Source: Polysphondylium violaceum (lineage: Eukaryota; Evosea; Eumycetozoa; Dictyosteliales; Dictyosteliaceae). Taken from it: 20,707 bases of DNA. The translations under genes were made by a program, and so were the position numbers. A model generated the notes under the pieces. That model saw only the letters and a list, made by a program, of their open reading frames with translations, was not told where the DNA came from and ran no database searches. Every line of letters begins with the position of its first letter. The first letter of the stretch is position 1. The stretch spans positions 1 through 20,707 of the forward strand of contig AJWJ01000435.1 in NCBI GenBank assembly GCA_000277445.1. The letters run 5' to 3'. This document shows, one piece after another, positions 1 to 10,772 of the stretch.

Positions 1-89
1 AAAATTAAAATAATTATTATCACCCACCACACACACACACAAAAAACTCCACCCCCCATCAAACTCCACTACCACTGCAAATGATTTAG

Positions 90-1972
90 TATCACGCGAA
101 TCAATACCACCACAACAGCCGCCAATATCTACAGGCATACCTGTTTTTCCATCACCCCCTCAAATAAGACCACTACACACACAATTTAAAAACAAACATA
201 AACAACAATCTATTCCAGACCCACCACCACTCCCACCACTTTCTCCATTACCACCCACCCACCCAATATCTCATCAATCAATAATAACAACAACCCCAAT
301 TAAAAATTTATTTTTCAAATGTTTTAAAAATACACCTTTTAAATCTAATAATAAATGCATCATTTCCAAAAACCAAAACATTATTTATAACTTTACCACC
401 ATAATTACAAAAAAATCAACAACCCCAAAAGTAGAAACACCCCAAACACTAGCAACAACAACAACTCAAGCAACATTTAAAAATCAATCTCATTCATCAA
501 ACTCAACCTCATCCTCTATCACCTCCAATCCTTTCCATTATAAATCAATAGATAGAAGAAGTTTATCTCTTACATCTACAACATCCAATAATAGTAGTAA
601 TAATAGCAGTAGTACTACTAGTAATACTAATAACAATAACAATTTTATTAAATCTAATAATTTATTCAAATATATAATACAATCATCTTTTATAAATATA
701 AAAAACATAGTAAAGAATACTAAAAATACTCAACCCTCTTCTCCAACAACAGCATTAAATCAAATTATCATCAATAACAACAATAGTGCCAGTGAACAAG
801 AAAGAAAGAATTCAATTTTAAATTACAATAAAATGTTATTCAATTTAATAGATAGCAACACAACAAGACCCAAGTCAATTAAAATGTATGATAAATATAA
901 TTATGATAAAACAGGATACAAAGTATCCTCTGAAGCCATTCAATCAGTTTATTTAAAATTTAATAAACGATTCTATTGTGGTGGCCAAGCTGTCACTGGT
1001 GAGCTTCATGTCACCATCAATCGAGATATACAAGCCACTGGAATTAATTTAAATTGGAAATCATCTGAACATGTATTGATTCAACACATTACCACCACCA
1101 CCGATGAAAACGATCCCACCTGTGAATATGAAGAACCTCCAAATCAACATGTAAATTTAATTCAACAAAAGAAAATACTCTATAAAACCACTGAACAAAT
1201 ATATCAAACCGACGAAAGCGGAACCATTTACGAGGGCACTCATATTTTTCCATTTTCATTTTTGGTTCCATCACATTTGCCTAGTTCATTTTGTGATGTC
1301 GCCTTTGACAAGGTTTGCAATGATAAAATTATATCAGCCATTGTCTATTCTTGTACAGTTTCATTGGACTCTCCAGAAGAGAGATTTAAAATTAAAAAAG
1401 GATTCGTCATTAGTGAACCATCGATAATAGCAGCCTCTGTTAATGAAATTCCTTTACAAAAAGAGAAAAAGAAAACATTTTTAACAAGTACAGGTATGTT
1501 TAGCATTAAAGCCTCGGTCAAGAGAAATGTATTCTACCCAGGTGAATCCATACCCATTAAAATTAAAATTGACAACTCGACAAACAAAAACATTAAATAC
1601 ATGACCATTTGTTTGAAAAAGGTTGAAAATGTAAATATTCATTGTGAAAACTACCACCTTCAAAAAAAGTGTAGTTCAAGAATCACTCAAAAATATCTTG
1701 GTGTCAATGCTCACTCTAGTTTAGATGAAGTGTTAAACTTTTCAACCGAACAAATTAAATCCTCAACACCAACAGTCAATGGTAGTTTAATTACATGTCA
1801 ATACAAGTTGATAATAAGCTGTTTTGTCAAGAGAGCCTTGGATGTCGTGATTAGATTCAATGTTTTAATTGGTTTTGACCCAAATTCCTCAAAATCATTA
1901 TTGGGAATCTATGAAGAGTATGATGGATATTGTAATTTATTTAATAAAATTGAATTAACAACTGATAATTAA
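90..1972 (+). CDS. Alpha-arrestin-like (arrestin domain-containing) protein, 5' end outside the window
   Basis: The C-terminal part carries two arrestin folds. The arrestin_N-like part starts near LKFNKRFYCGGQAVTGELHV, and the arrestin_C-like part near FSIKASVKRNVFYPGESIPI. Proteins of this class are cytosolic adaptors that bring ubiquitin ligases or trafficking machinery to membrane cargo; that is family knowledge. The first in-frame ATG is at 833, but I read the same frame back to 14 without a stop (TAA at 11-13). The upstream 250 codons look coding: Pro-rich PPPLPPLSPLPP, then Ser/Thr/Asn-rich runs typical of dictyostelids. No ATG lies in that stretch. The first AG able to act as a 3' splice site is 88-89 (gatttag), so I place the exon start at 90 and infer earlier exons off the left edge. 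Start at 833 remains the alternative. I saw no PPxY motif in the visible part. TAA stop at 1970. Confidence 0.72.
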
Positions 1973-2421
1973 TAATTCTAAAGAAAAAAAATAAATAAAT
2001 AAAAACTATACTATATATAATATTAACTCGATCTCATCATATTTTTCTTTATTATTTCTGTTCATTTTTAAGAAAAATAAATCATCTAAAAATATCGGCA
2101 CACCATACCACATCGATTAACTGTTATTGTGGGTGAGATTTATTTCAAAATCTCAAAAGATACCTATGAGGTGGTAGGGTGGAAATTAAAAATTTATAAA
2201 AAAAATCTAAAAAAAAGAGTGGGTGTTGCCAGCATGGCAGAAATGACATGTGGAAAAAAACAGTTAAATCAAATATAGGCCGGTCATGTATGTGTGAGTG
2301 GTTGTTGGGAGGGAAATAAGTGATACTTTGCAACATAAGTAAAGCCAACACAACCAAATTAAACAAATTAATTCCCATTATTTCACTACCCTGTCCCCCT
2401 TTTACACCAAACCCAATTCTC
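1973..2421. other. Intergenic region between the arrestin gene and the ARF promoter
   Basis: The first part is the arrestin 3' flank, with AATAAA-like polyadenylation signals near 1990-2000. Beyond it lie a GC-richer island with inverted repeats (2101-2181 and 2227-2239, entered separately) and G/T-rich stretches at 2281-2310. No open frame here looks like a gene. Confidence 0.5.
2101..2181. ncRNA. Candidate structured element: long imperfect hairpin
   Basis: Bases 2101-2111 (CACCATACCAC) pair with 2171-2181 (GTGGTAGGGTG) over 11 positions with one A-G mismatch. Inside lies a second perfect 7-bp stem, 2134-2140 with 2149-2155 (TGAGATT/AATCTCA). The outer stem is GC-rich in a very AT-rich stretch, so chance is an unlikely explanation. 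It could be a small non-coding RNA, a DNA cruciform site or the remains of a small inverted-repeat element. I find no tRNA B box, and no recognised snRNA or dictyostelid class I RNA motif. Confidence 0.3.
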
Positions 2422-2429
2422 TATAAATA
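2422..2429 (+). promoter_or_regulatory. TATA box, probable ARF promoter
   Basis: TATAAATA in a C/T-rich context (cccaattctctataaatacc). It lies about 100 bp before a good 5' splice site at 2524, so it fits transcription of a short non-coding first exon for the ARF gene. This is inferred from position and sequence only. Confidence 0.5.
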
Positions 2430-2523
2430 CCTTTTCAAATGAAATTGAGAAATCATTAAATTAAAAACAAATAGCAAATATTGCTCCTCTTATAATATTA
2501 CAACAACCTAATATCACTCACAG

Positions 2524-3316
2524 GTAAGAACTCGATTATATTAAAATTTTTGCGCCATTTCACAGTGTGTGATTTTTTTTTTCTTTTCTTGACACAAACC
2601 CTTTTGTAAAAAATATTTCAAAAAAGACACCCGCTGGTATGTGCTCACTGCCCTCATTTTCAACCCAATTTTTTCGATTTTTCATGTGAAAAAAATCAAA
2701 AAATTAAAAAATAGTTTTTTCTTTTTTTTTAATTTTTTTCAAAAAACTACCTACTCCTGTCTGTGCAGTGATTTTATATTTATCAACAACATTATTTCCA
2801 TTATTTCACCTTTGTATATATGTGTGTATCTATATAGATTTATAATAATGTATTTTATGTTTGTTATATTTTTCATAGTGTCATGATCGATCATCATGTG
2901 TCTAGATTTATAGATATATAGATTTAGATAGATAGAGATAACACTGCATCATTCAATATTGTGCAACACATATCATGCACATTACTCTCATCTTTTCTAT
3001 TTCTATAATTCTCTATTATACATTTTGCTATCTACATTTGTATTTGATTTTTACACTCACTAATCACACCCCACCCACCACCACAATGCATTTTTTTGTT
3101 ATTTTTCAAGTTTGTCCATGTGGTGTGTCTATTCACCTACACTTCAAAAAAAAAAAAAAAAAAACAAGTTGATTTAAATTGAAACAAAAAACAAAAAACA
3201 AAAAACAAATCAATCATATTATTTTATTGTATCATTATAATATATAATAAGTTTCTTTCTTTCTAGAATATTACAATTCTTTGTACCACTAATAGTTTGT
3301 AGTTATTTTTTTTGTC

Positions 3317-3352
<36 letters not shown>

Positions 3353-3469
3353 TCGCACAATTCGAATCTTTTTTTTTCTCTTTGAAAAGTTTTTTTTTTA
3401 CCTTCGCCCCATCAAAAAAATCTTTTTTTTTTTTCTTTTCCTTATTAACATTATTTTTTATATAATTAG
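2524..3469 (+). other. Probable 5'-UTR intron of the ARF gene
   Basis: A near-consensus donor, CAG|GTAAGA, lies at 2521-2529. A good acceptor, TATAATTAG at 3469, is 13 bp before the ARF start codon. Between them I find no convincing gene, only low-complexity sequence: T-runs of up to about 30, and CAAAAAA repeats near 3184-3208. A T-rich tract precedes the acceptor. At about 946 bp it would be much longer than the coding introns in this window, as first introns in 5' UTRs often are. Inferred; no transcript data. Confidence 0.45.
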
Positions 3470-3476
3470 AATTTAG

Positions 3477-4349
<873 letters not shown>

Positions 4350-4664
4350 AAAAATTAATTCCGTTACAAATGTTTAAATAATAAATGCTATACTTTTTTT
4401 AATTATATAACAATTTATATTTTTCTTTTGTTGTCCTCATTTAATCCTGAATTTTGATGATTTTTTTTTCTTTTGAACAGCGAAAAACAAAAACTATTCA
4501 TTCTAGTCAAAACTGGCACACGAAAGGTTCCCCCATATGGCTATTTTTGCAATACTTGTCGCATTTTCGTGTTCATCATAGCTCATCATTAATTAAATTA
4601 AATTATGATCTTTGAGAGAAGACCTTTTAAATAATGTTTAAAACAAAATCTTTATTATTTGATA
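4350..4664. other. Convergent intergenic region, ARF/SMC5
   Basis: Shared 3' flank of two converging genes, with polyadenylation-like AATAAATG just after the ARF stop. Around 4516-4574 the sequence is less AT-rich and holds a perfect 8-bp inverted repeat, ACACGAAA (4518-4525) with TTTCGTGT (4565-4572), plus the palindrome CCATATGG in the loop. No open frame of note. Confidence 0.4.
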
Positions 4665-7600
4665 TCATGAATTTACTTTGTTTGCAATTGATTGTTTCAA
4701 GTTATTATCAAATTGTTTTTGAGTCATATGCCATGGACCAGTAAAAACACAAAGTACTGTGGTATTTTCAGAATAATTTAAATTGTGTAAAAGTTTTGGA
4801 GTGACTAAAAAGTATTGAGGTAAACCAGGACGAGCAGCAGATTGGACAATTTGATCGAAAATCATTCTTTCATTCTTTCCATCCATACCTTGATTGATTT
4901 CATCTACAACACGGAAAGGACAGACAGTGAGATCTTGAAGTGAAATTAAAAACAACATGGTAGAGACGGATCTTTCACCACCAGATTGAACGTGAGCATC
5001 CAAGACCTTGAGTTCTTTATCTTCTTCTCTAAATTTAACCTTGATATCAATACGATATTCAGCAAAATCATCTGGATTCAAAGGATTAAAACCCAAATGG
5101 ATTTCACCGGCGCACTTGATGGCTTCAAAGTATTTCGTGAATCTAGAGTTGATGTCCTGAATAAATCTATTGACTGGTCCGAGCCAGGCAGTTTTAAGTC
5201 TTTCAAGCTCTGCTTTTCTATTGGTAATATATTGTTCACGATCTTCGAGTTTGGCTGTAAGACTTTCAATTTCTTTCTTTCTATTTTCATAGTCTTCCAA
5301 TACACGCGGATTCTTTGAAATGATAAATTTGGCTTTGGTTTCATATGCATTGATTTCATTGATAATCTCTTCAGAGGTGGTGACTTCAAATTCTTGGAAT
5401 TTGGAAAACAACTCTTGAGTGAATGGTGCTTCACGATCACAGAGTGCTTTTTTACTCTTGGCCTCACCCAAAGCTTTGGTGTATTCTCTTGTTACTATAT
5501 TCAATTCACCTCTGAGTCTATCAACGGCAGATGCGGTGTTGTCAAGTTTGTCTTGTTCAAATTGTACTCTACCTTCAAAGGCACTGAGCTTGATGACAAT
5601 GTGATCTCTTTCCAAGTAGAGGGTACATTGTTTTATCAAGTGGTTTGTAATGGCGGTTAAAATACCAACTCTTCTTTTATGGTTTTCTTCTATATCTTTC
5701 TTTAAACGGGCTCTAATCTTTTCTTCGTCTTCCTCGTGACTGAGGTCTTGAATCTTTCTGTTGGTATGAGTGATCTTTGCATACAATTTTCTACGTTCAT
5801 CATTGATTTGAGAGATTCTGCTTCTTTCCTCTTGAATTGATTTCATTTTACCACTGATTGTTCTTTGTTCTGCAACCATGGCACTCAATGTTTCTTTCTT
5901 TTGTGAGGCAATTGATTTAAGCTCTGCGATTCTAGTTTCCAACTCTACCTTTTCAGTGAGATTGATACCCGATAGTAAATCGGATGGTTTAAGGGATGAA
6001 TGTCTTACCAATTCTGATTGATTGCCATACTTTGACTTTGTTCGAGACCAGTATTCCTCAGAGGTGAAAAAGTTTCTTAATGTTGGATTGGCTTTTAAGA
6101 TTTCTTTTTCCTTGCCAACGGTGGATTTGGAACCGGCCAAAATGTAATAGATGTGTGATGTATCGAGAATCATATCACGAACGGGTGCTTCACATGTAAA
6201 GGTTTGATCGAGATAGTGGGTGATACCATATTGTTTGACTCTGTCTAGAGGGATCTCTCTATGAATATTTTGCTCGCCTGGATTACGATTATAGAAAACG
6301 TTTGCTCTAAATTTGAATTTATCCATCAGCTGATGAAAGGTCTCTTTGTCTCTTTCTGTCAACACGATGAATGACATGAATACACGATATGGCACGATAA
6401 ATTCTAAATATTTTGCATGATCATCGTTTTCGACATTGATCTCCAACGAAACTGGACCAAAGACTCTTTGTTCAAATTTGTCGGCATTTTGATTGATGAT
6501 ATTGTAGGCTTTGAATACTTCGGGATTGTTTTGTCTGAGAGCATTTAATTTTGCCTCTCTCTTGTTGTTGATTTGTCCCAAACGAGTGACATTGCTATGA
6601 ATTTCACGATCGAGTTGAGTGAGATTATCGCTGGCACTCCTTTGTTGAATTTGTGCCTCATTGAGTTTGGAATTCAACACTCTGAGTTCTTGATTCTTTT
6701 CCTCCAACTGAGCTTTGACTGTGTTTTCGTCCATCAATTGTGTGATTTTTTGATTGTTTTCGTGGATTTCTCTCTTCAACTTATCAACTTCTGCCTTTTT
6801 CTGCTCAGCTCTTTGTGACAAGAGATCCAATTGTTGATTGGCACCATCAATCTTGAGAGTAATGTCTTCCTTTTGCATATTATTCTTTTGAATGTGATTT
6901 TCCAACTGTAGAATCTGTGTACTAATCTCTTTGTTTTTTTGTTGGAAAGTAGCCAAACCCTCTTTTAATTTGGCAATGGTTTGTATAGTGGGTGCTCTAT
7001 CATCTTCTTTCTTTTTCAAGTCTGCTTCCAATTCTGCTTTTTTCTCTTTATGTCTCTTAGCCGCATCTTTACACTCTTCAAAATCAACCCATAGTTTTTT
7101 CTTTTTCAACAACTCTACAGTATCCAAATATCTTTGTCTTTCATGAAATTTACCAACCTCTTCCTCCAATGCTTGATTCTTTCTCATTAAATCATCCAAT
7201 GATCTTTTTTGTTCCTCTAATGACTAAATATAAATAGTAGTATAAATATATTGTATAGGAGTAAAGATAAATGAATGAATAAATACATTTGTTTCTTCAT
7301 TTTGAGATTTCTTTAATTCTATAAGCTTCATGTGATTCTCATACATTCCATCAACAGCAAGTGCCTTTTCTGTTTCAATTAACAATTCTTTGGGAGACAT
7401 ACTTGCAAAACATACTACTTTATCTTGAGGTAAAAATTGACAAAGATTATCAATTTGTACATTTAATTCTTTGATTTTCTTTAATACATCATTCTTGCTC
7501 ATTTGTTTACCATTGAATCTAAAATCACTAGAATTATCTTTTTTCAAATCTCTACGAATGACAAAGTTTTCTCCATTATCATTGAATAATTCAATCTCTA

Positions 7601-7718
7601 TAAATCCTCTTTCTGTACCTTGTTTAATAAAATCACTTAATTGTTTTGCTCTACCTAACAACTATATATTAGAGATATAAAGGAATTAATATTTGCACTC
7701 TTTTATTTTAATACATAT

Positions 7719-7752
<34 letters not shown>

Positions 7753-8076
7753 TACATTTGGGGAACCACCTAAACCTAAAGCAATAGCACAAACGATTGA
7801 ACTTTTACCACTACCATTGGGACCAATGATAACGTTTAATCTAGGACCAGGAAAGAATTCTACATCGGAATAGGTAACGATGTTGTGTAATTTAATTCTA
7901 TAAATACTACCATTAACATATTCGTCAGTTTTGTTTGGCGAAGGCGTAGGTTGTGATATATTTTGTGTCTTTTGTATCTCTATATTTCTTTTCTTTCTTT
8001 GAATTTTATCTTCCTCTTGATCCTCTTCTTCTTGACCACTATCTACATCGTCAACAACTCTTTTTCTTGAGCTCAT
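4665..8076 (-). CDS. smc5: SMC5, structural maintenance of chromosomes protein 5 (three exons)
   Basis: SMC5 pairs with SMC6 in a ring-shaped ATPase complex for recombinational repair and replication-fork stability in the nucleus. Exons on the minus strand: 8076-7756 (107 codons), 7661-7287 (125 codons) and 7223-4665. Introns are 7755-7662 (GTATG...TAG) and 7286-7224 (GTATTT...TTTAG), both phase 0. The joined protein is 1084 residues, close to the family's usual 1050-1100. An acidic N-terminal tail leads to Walker A GPNGSGKS (85-92). The family stretch [11 protein letters not shown] is in exon 2. Two long coiled coils flank a hinge near [20 protein letters not shown]. The ABC signature SGGERS is at about 979-984, and Walker [13 protein letters not shown] at about 1002-1013. 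All ATPase motifs are present, so it should be functional. ATG at 8076 is the first Met of the frame. Confidence 0.95.
7721..7751 (-). repeat. (AAC)n/(GTT)n microsatellite in SMC5 intron 1
   Basis: About ten AAC units on the plus strand. On the coding strand this is a (TTG)n run beginning right after the GTATG donor of intron 1. If the intron were retained, the SMC5 frame would read a run of about ten Cys codons and then stop. Confidence 0.85.
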
Positions 8077-8363
8077 TGTTGTATTAATACCTCTATCTAT
8101 CCTCGCTCCCTTTTCTCTACCACTATATCGTCAGCTGAAAATAGTTTGTAAACAAAAGGGTGTTGTTTGTGTAGGTATAGTATAGATAACTATTTATATA
8201 TAGGATAATCTTTATATAATAATAGATCTATTATGAGAGTGTTTTATATTACAATGAGTTATAATATATCAAAAAAAATTTAAAAAAAAAAAACTACGCG
8301 CGTGTTTTCAAAAAAAAAAAATAACTGTATAAAAATTTACAGGAAATAAAGATAAAGGGGGCA

Positions 8364-8468
8364 ATGAAGAATAACCATGTTACTACTATCACTTTCCTTT
8401 TATCTGCTATAGCTACGTTTTTCCTTTGGCTGTTTTATTATTCACCACGTATATTGCAATTACTTTAA
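8364..8468 (+). CDS. Possible small ORF, 34-residue single-pass membrane peptide
   Basis: ATG at 8364 opens a 34-codon frame ending in TAA at 8466. The short N terminus (MKNNH) is followed by an uninterrupted hydrophobic stretch at about residues 9-26 (ITFLLSAIATFFLWLFYY), then SPRILQLL. The stretch is more C/G-rich and more mixed in codon use than its flanks, which suggests coding. Against it, the start context (ggggcaATG) is not the A-rich one usual here, and the peptide is very short. It could be an independent small membrane protein or the first exon of a spliced gene. I do not recognise the sequence. It lies 288 bp from the SMC5 start and is divergent from it. Confidence 0.3.
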   Translation: MKNNHVTTITFLLSAIATFFLWLFYYSPRILQLL

Positions 8469-8692
8469 ACTTTTATCATTCCAGATAGAGCAAATGAGGA
8501 AATCAATAATTTCAAAACCAAGTCAAAAGAAATTACCACTTTTTGACACTCAGGAATGATTTCGTATTTATATCGAGATATGATAAAATAAATTAAAATA
8601 AAATAACAAATTGGATGATAGAACAAAGAGATATCGAGTTAAAAAGTTTATTTAAAGCTTTGAGGATTTAATTGTTAGCAATGGTTGAAAGT

Positions 8693-8739
8693 TATTAACT
8701 TTAGTTAGTAGAGTCTATTAACTTTAGTTAGTTAGAGTC
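8693..8739. repeat. Tandem duplication of a 23-bp unit
   Basis: The unit starts TATTAACTTTAGTTAGTA. Copies are 8693-8715 and 8716-8739; the second has one inserted T and is otherwise identical. A shorter GTTAGTAG echo follows at about 8753. Most simply a slippage duplication in a non-coding spacer. Confidence 0.75.
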
Positions 8740-8980
8740 TAAAAAATAAGGGGTTAGTAGTAAAGATATGAAACTATCAATATTTATCAATCAAATGAAT
8801 AACATAATATCAAAATACATATTAAAAGGTTTTTTGTCTTTTTTTTCTTTGTTTTTTTTTTTTTTTTTCTAAAGATGTATGATCATTGTCACTTTTAATA
8901 TTTTTGTAGAAATTTAAAAATAAGAGATTGAATGAATTACCAAACAATCAGACTAATCACTTTAATTTTGCACCTCTCCA

Positions 8981-9027
8981 ACGGATGTCCGTCTTAAAAT
9001 GAAACATTTTCGGGATCCTTTATAAAG
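8981..9027. other. Cluster of three short palindromes
   Basis: Three adjacent dyads occur in 47 bp: ACGGA-TG-TCCGT (8981-8992), AAAATG-AAA-CATTTT (8996-9010) and the perfect palindrome CTTTATAAAG (9018-9027). The patch is less AT-rich than its surroundings. It could be part of a small RNA or a protein-binding site; nothing identifies it. Confidence 0.25.
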
Positions 9028-9331
9028 ATGCGGCTTTGTAGAAAAAAAAATAAATAAAAACTGATAAAAATGATTGAAAACCAAATAAATGTATATTGTT
9101 TTGATAATATGTTAAGGATAAATGATTAAAAGATATCGATGTGTTATCATACATATAGAATTCTATTACTAGTATTTTGAAAAAAGAAAAAAATAAATGT
9201 AAATTTTGGTTCAGTCAGAAAGACGAAAAAAAATTGGTTAAAGAAAAAAATAAAAAAAATAAAAAATAAAAAAATAAATCCTTTACACGATTTTTACATT
9301 TTTTCTTTTATGTATAAATAATTGTCTTTGG

Positions 9332-9466
9332 GATCGATGATTGTTATTCTCTATTCAGCTATCACAATTCTTTTCATAGTCGTTCTCTAGCCTACTTTCC
9401 TCTACTATGCCAACTTGAATCGGAAGAGGTAGAGAAGACGAGATAAACAATCATAATGAGACGATC
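9332..9466. ncRNA. Candidate structured non-coding RNA, about 135 nt
   Basis: This GC-richer island folds back on itself. GATCG (9332-9336) pairs with CGATC (9462-9466), and ATGATTGTT (9337-9345) with AACAATCAT (9446-9454). TCGT (9380-9383) pairs with ACGA (9438-9441), and TCTCTA (9384-9389) with TAGAGA (9430-9435), with a 2-nt bulge between these two. TTCC (9397-9400) pairs with GGAA (9422-9425). The collinear order of the stems is what a long imperfect hairpin RNA would show. The strand cannot be told. It does not match U1, U2, U4, U5, U6 or tRNA signatures I know. An old inverted-repeat transposon is the alternative. Confidence 0.35.
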
Positions 9467-9755
9467 ACATGAAAATGATTTCCTCATATTGTTTTATATA
9501 ATTTAAAATGAACAAAGAATAGAAAACATTATGAAATTTCGTTATCTAAAAGAAAGAATCTTTATTTATCATTCCTATCAAATATATTATATATAAATGA
9601 AAAAAAAATCAAAAAAAAAAAAGGTACAAGAAAAAAAAAATTATATAAACTACTTCCTATCTATCCATACATTTGATTTGATTATAATTTACACATGTGC
9701 ACATAAAAAAAAAAAACAAACAATACCACACACAAATCAAAAATAGAGAATGCCT

Positions 9756-10772
9756 TTAGGAAGGTGGTAAACTGGATAATTGAGTTAAAAATGGAGAACC
9801 GGGTGGTAAAAGAGAGTCTCTTTTGGCGTAAAGGTCTTTGTAAGCATTTCTAATGGTTACTTCAGATACACCAGATACATCGGCAATATTTTTTTGAGTT
9901 CTCTTTTCAGTGGACAATTGACTGACCAAGTAAATACTGGCAGCAGTGACAGAGATTGGAGATTTACCAGCAACGATACCCATATCCATAGCTGTTTTTG
10001 AAACGTATTCAGCAGCCTTTTTAACCTCGACCGGTAGTTTCAAATTGCTACAGAAACGAGTGGTGAAATCGTCGGTGGAAATGGTTTGAAGATTAAAGTT
10101 TGGAATGTTTTCCTTCATGATCTTAAAACATCTACTAATGTCCTTTTTAGAGACATTATTTGTCAATGCAGAGATTTCTTTAAATGTACGAGAGATCTTT
10201 TCATGACGACAGGCAATCAATAGAGCGGCGGCATACATACCATCGGCACTACGACCCTTGATTGTTTTTTTATCGTCCATGTTTCTATAGAGTTCGTTGG
10301 CAAGATCGGCAACGGTTTGTGGTAGACCCATGTGATCTGCCATACGACCAATCTCTTTAAAGGCTGCCAAAAGATTACGATCACCAGTACCCAATGCGCT
10401 CTTGTTTTGGAGACGAGTAAGAGAAGAGGTATCTTTGGAACCCTTGCCAATGGTGGTTGAGAGGGCAGAGTCACGCAACAAAGGATTGGTAGGTCCACCA
10501 ACACGATTTGGATCGGAGCCAGTGGATTCTGAATTGGAAAATGTTCTCCATTCAGAGTGTTCATCAACAATTCTATCACCAATAACAACACCGCACTCTC
10601 TGCAAATCATATCACCTTTAGCATAGTCTTCAACAATATCGGGATCGGTGACTTTACATACAGGACACCATAATTTATTATAAAACAATGCTGTCTTTGA
10701 TTTTGATTTTGGTGCACTGGCTGTAGTATTTGCTGTACCAGTGGCAATGGAGGCAATATTTTGCATATTCAT
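9756..10772 (-). CDS. gtf2b: Transcription initiation factor TFIIB
   Basis: TFIIB bridges TBP on the TATA box and RNA polymerase II and helps choose the start site. The gene is one uninterrupted exon of 338 codons (human about 316, yeast about 345). After a Ser/Thr/Ala-rich tail, the zinc ribbon has CPVC (36-39) and CREC (57-60). It is followed by the B-reader/linker region (VVIGDRIVDEHSEWRTF) and the SDPNRVGGP stretch. Two cyclin-like repeats follow, at roughly 130-220 and 230-325, with the typical SPISVTAASIYLVSQL and TIRNAYKDL segments. All four zinc ligands are intact. ATG at 10772 is first in frame; a second Met lies two codons in. Confidence 0.96.
   Translation of the reverse strand: MNMQNIASIATGTANTTASAPKSKSKTALFYNKLWCPVCKVTDPDIVEDYAKGDMICRECGVVIGDRIVDEHSEWRTFSNSESTGSDPNRVGGPTNPLLRDSALSTTIGKGSKDTSSLTRLQNKSALGTGDRNLLAAFKEIGRMADHMGLPQTVADLANELYRNMDDKKTIKGRSADGMYAAALLIACRHEKISRTFKEISALTNNVSKKDISRCFKIMKENIPNFNLQTISTDDFTTRFCSNLKLPVEVKKAAEYVSKTAMDMGIVAGKSPISVTAASIYLVSQLSTEKRTQKNIADVSGVSEVTIRNAYKDLYAKRDSLLPPGSPFLTQLSSLPPS

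Larger units (their letters stand above)
8077..9755. other. 1.7 kb region between SMC5 and TFIIB, mostly non-coding
   Basis: This holds the SMC5 promoter side (left) and the TFIIB 3' flank (right). No long open frame occurs. Contents entered separately are a possible 34-codon ORF (8364-8468), a 23-bp tandem duplication (8693-8739), a cluster of small palindromes (8981-9027) and a candidate structured element (9332-9466). ACGCGCGT at 8296-8303 stands out because CG is rare here. The rest is A/T homopolymer-rich sequence. Nested weak inverted repeats at 8475-8563 are within what chance allows. Confidence 0.5.

Noticed and set aside
2641-3172. Two short plus-strand ORFs upstream of ARF
   Set aside because: Phe/Ile/Lys-rich translations of T- and A-runs inside the probable 5'-UTR intron; no recognisable domain.
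4518-4572. ACACGAAA/TTTCGTGT inverted repeat between ARF and SMC5
   Set aside because: A perfect but short stem with a 39-nt loop; one such pair is expected in a window of this size, so it is not claimed as an ncRNA.
4986-5660. Several ORFs on the plus strand within SMC5
   Set aside because: Opposite-strand shadows of the SMC5 coiled coil; SMC5 itself is unmistakable.
8475-8563. Nested inverted repeats (8475-8482/8553-8560 and 8522-8528/8541-8547)
   Set aside because: Stems of 7-8 mostly A/T pairs are expected by chance at this base composition, and the first overlaps the right flank of the possible small ORF.
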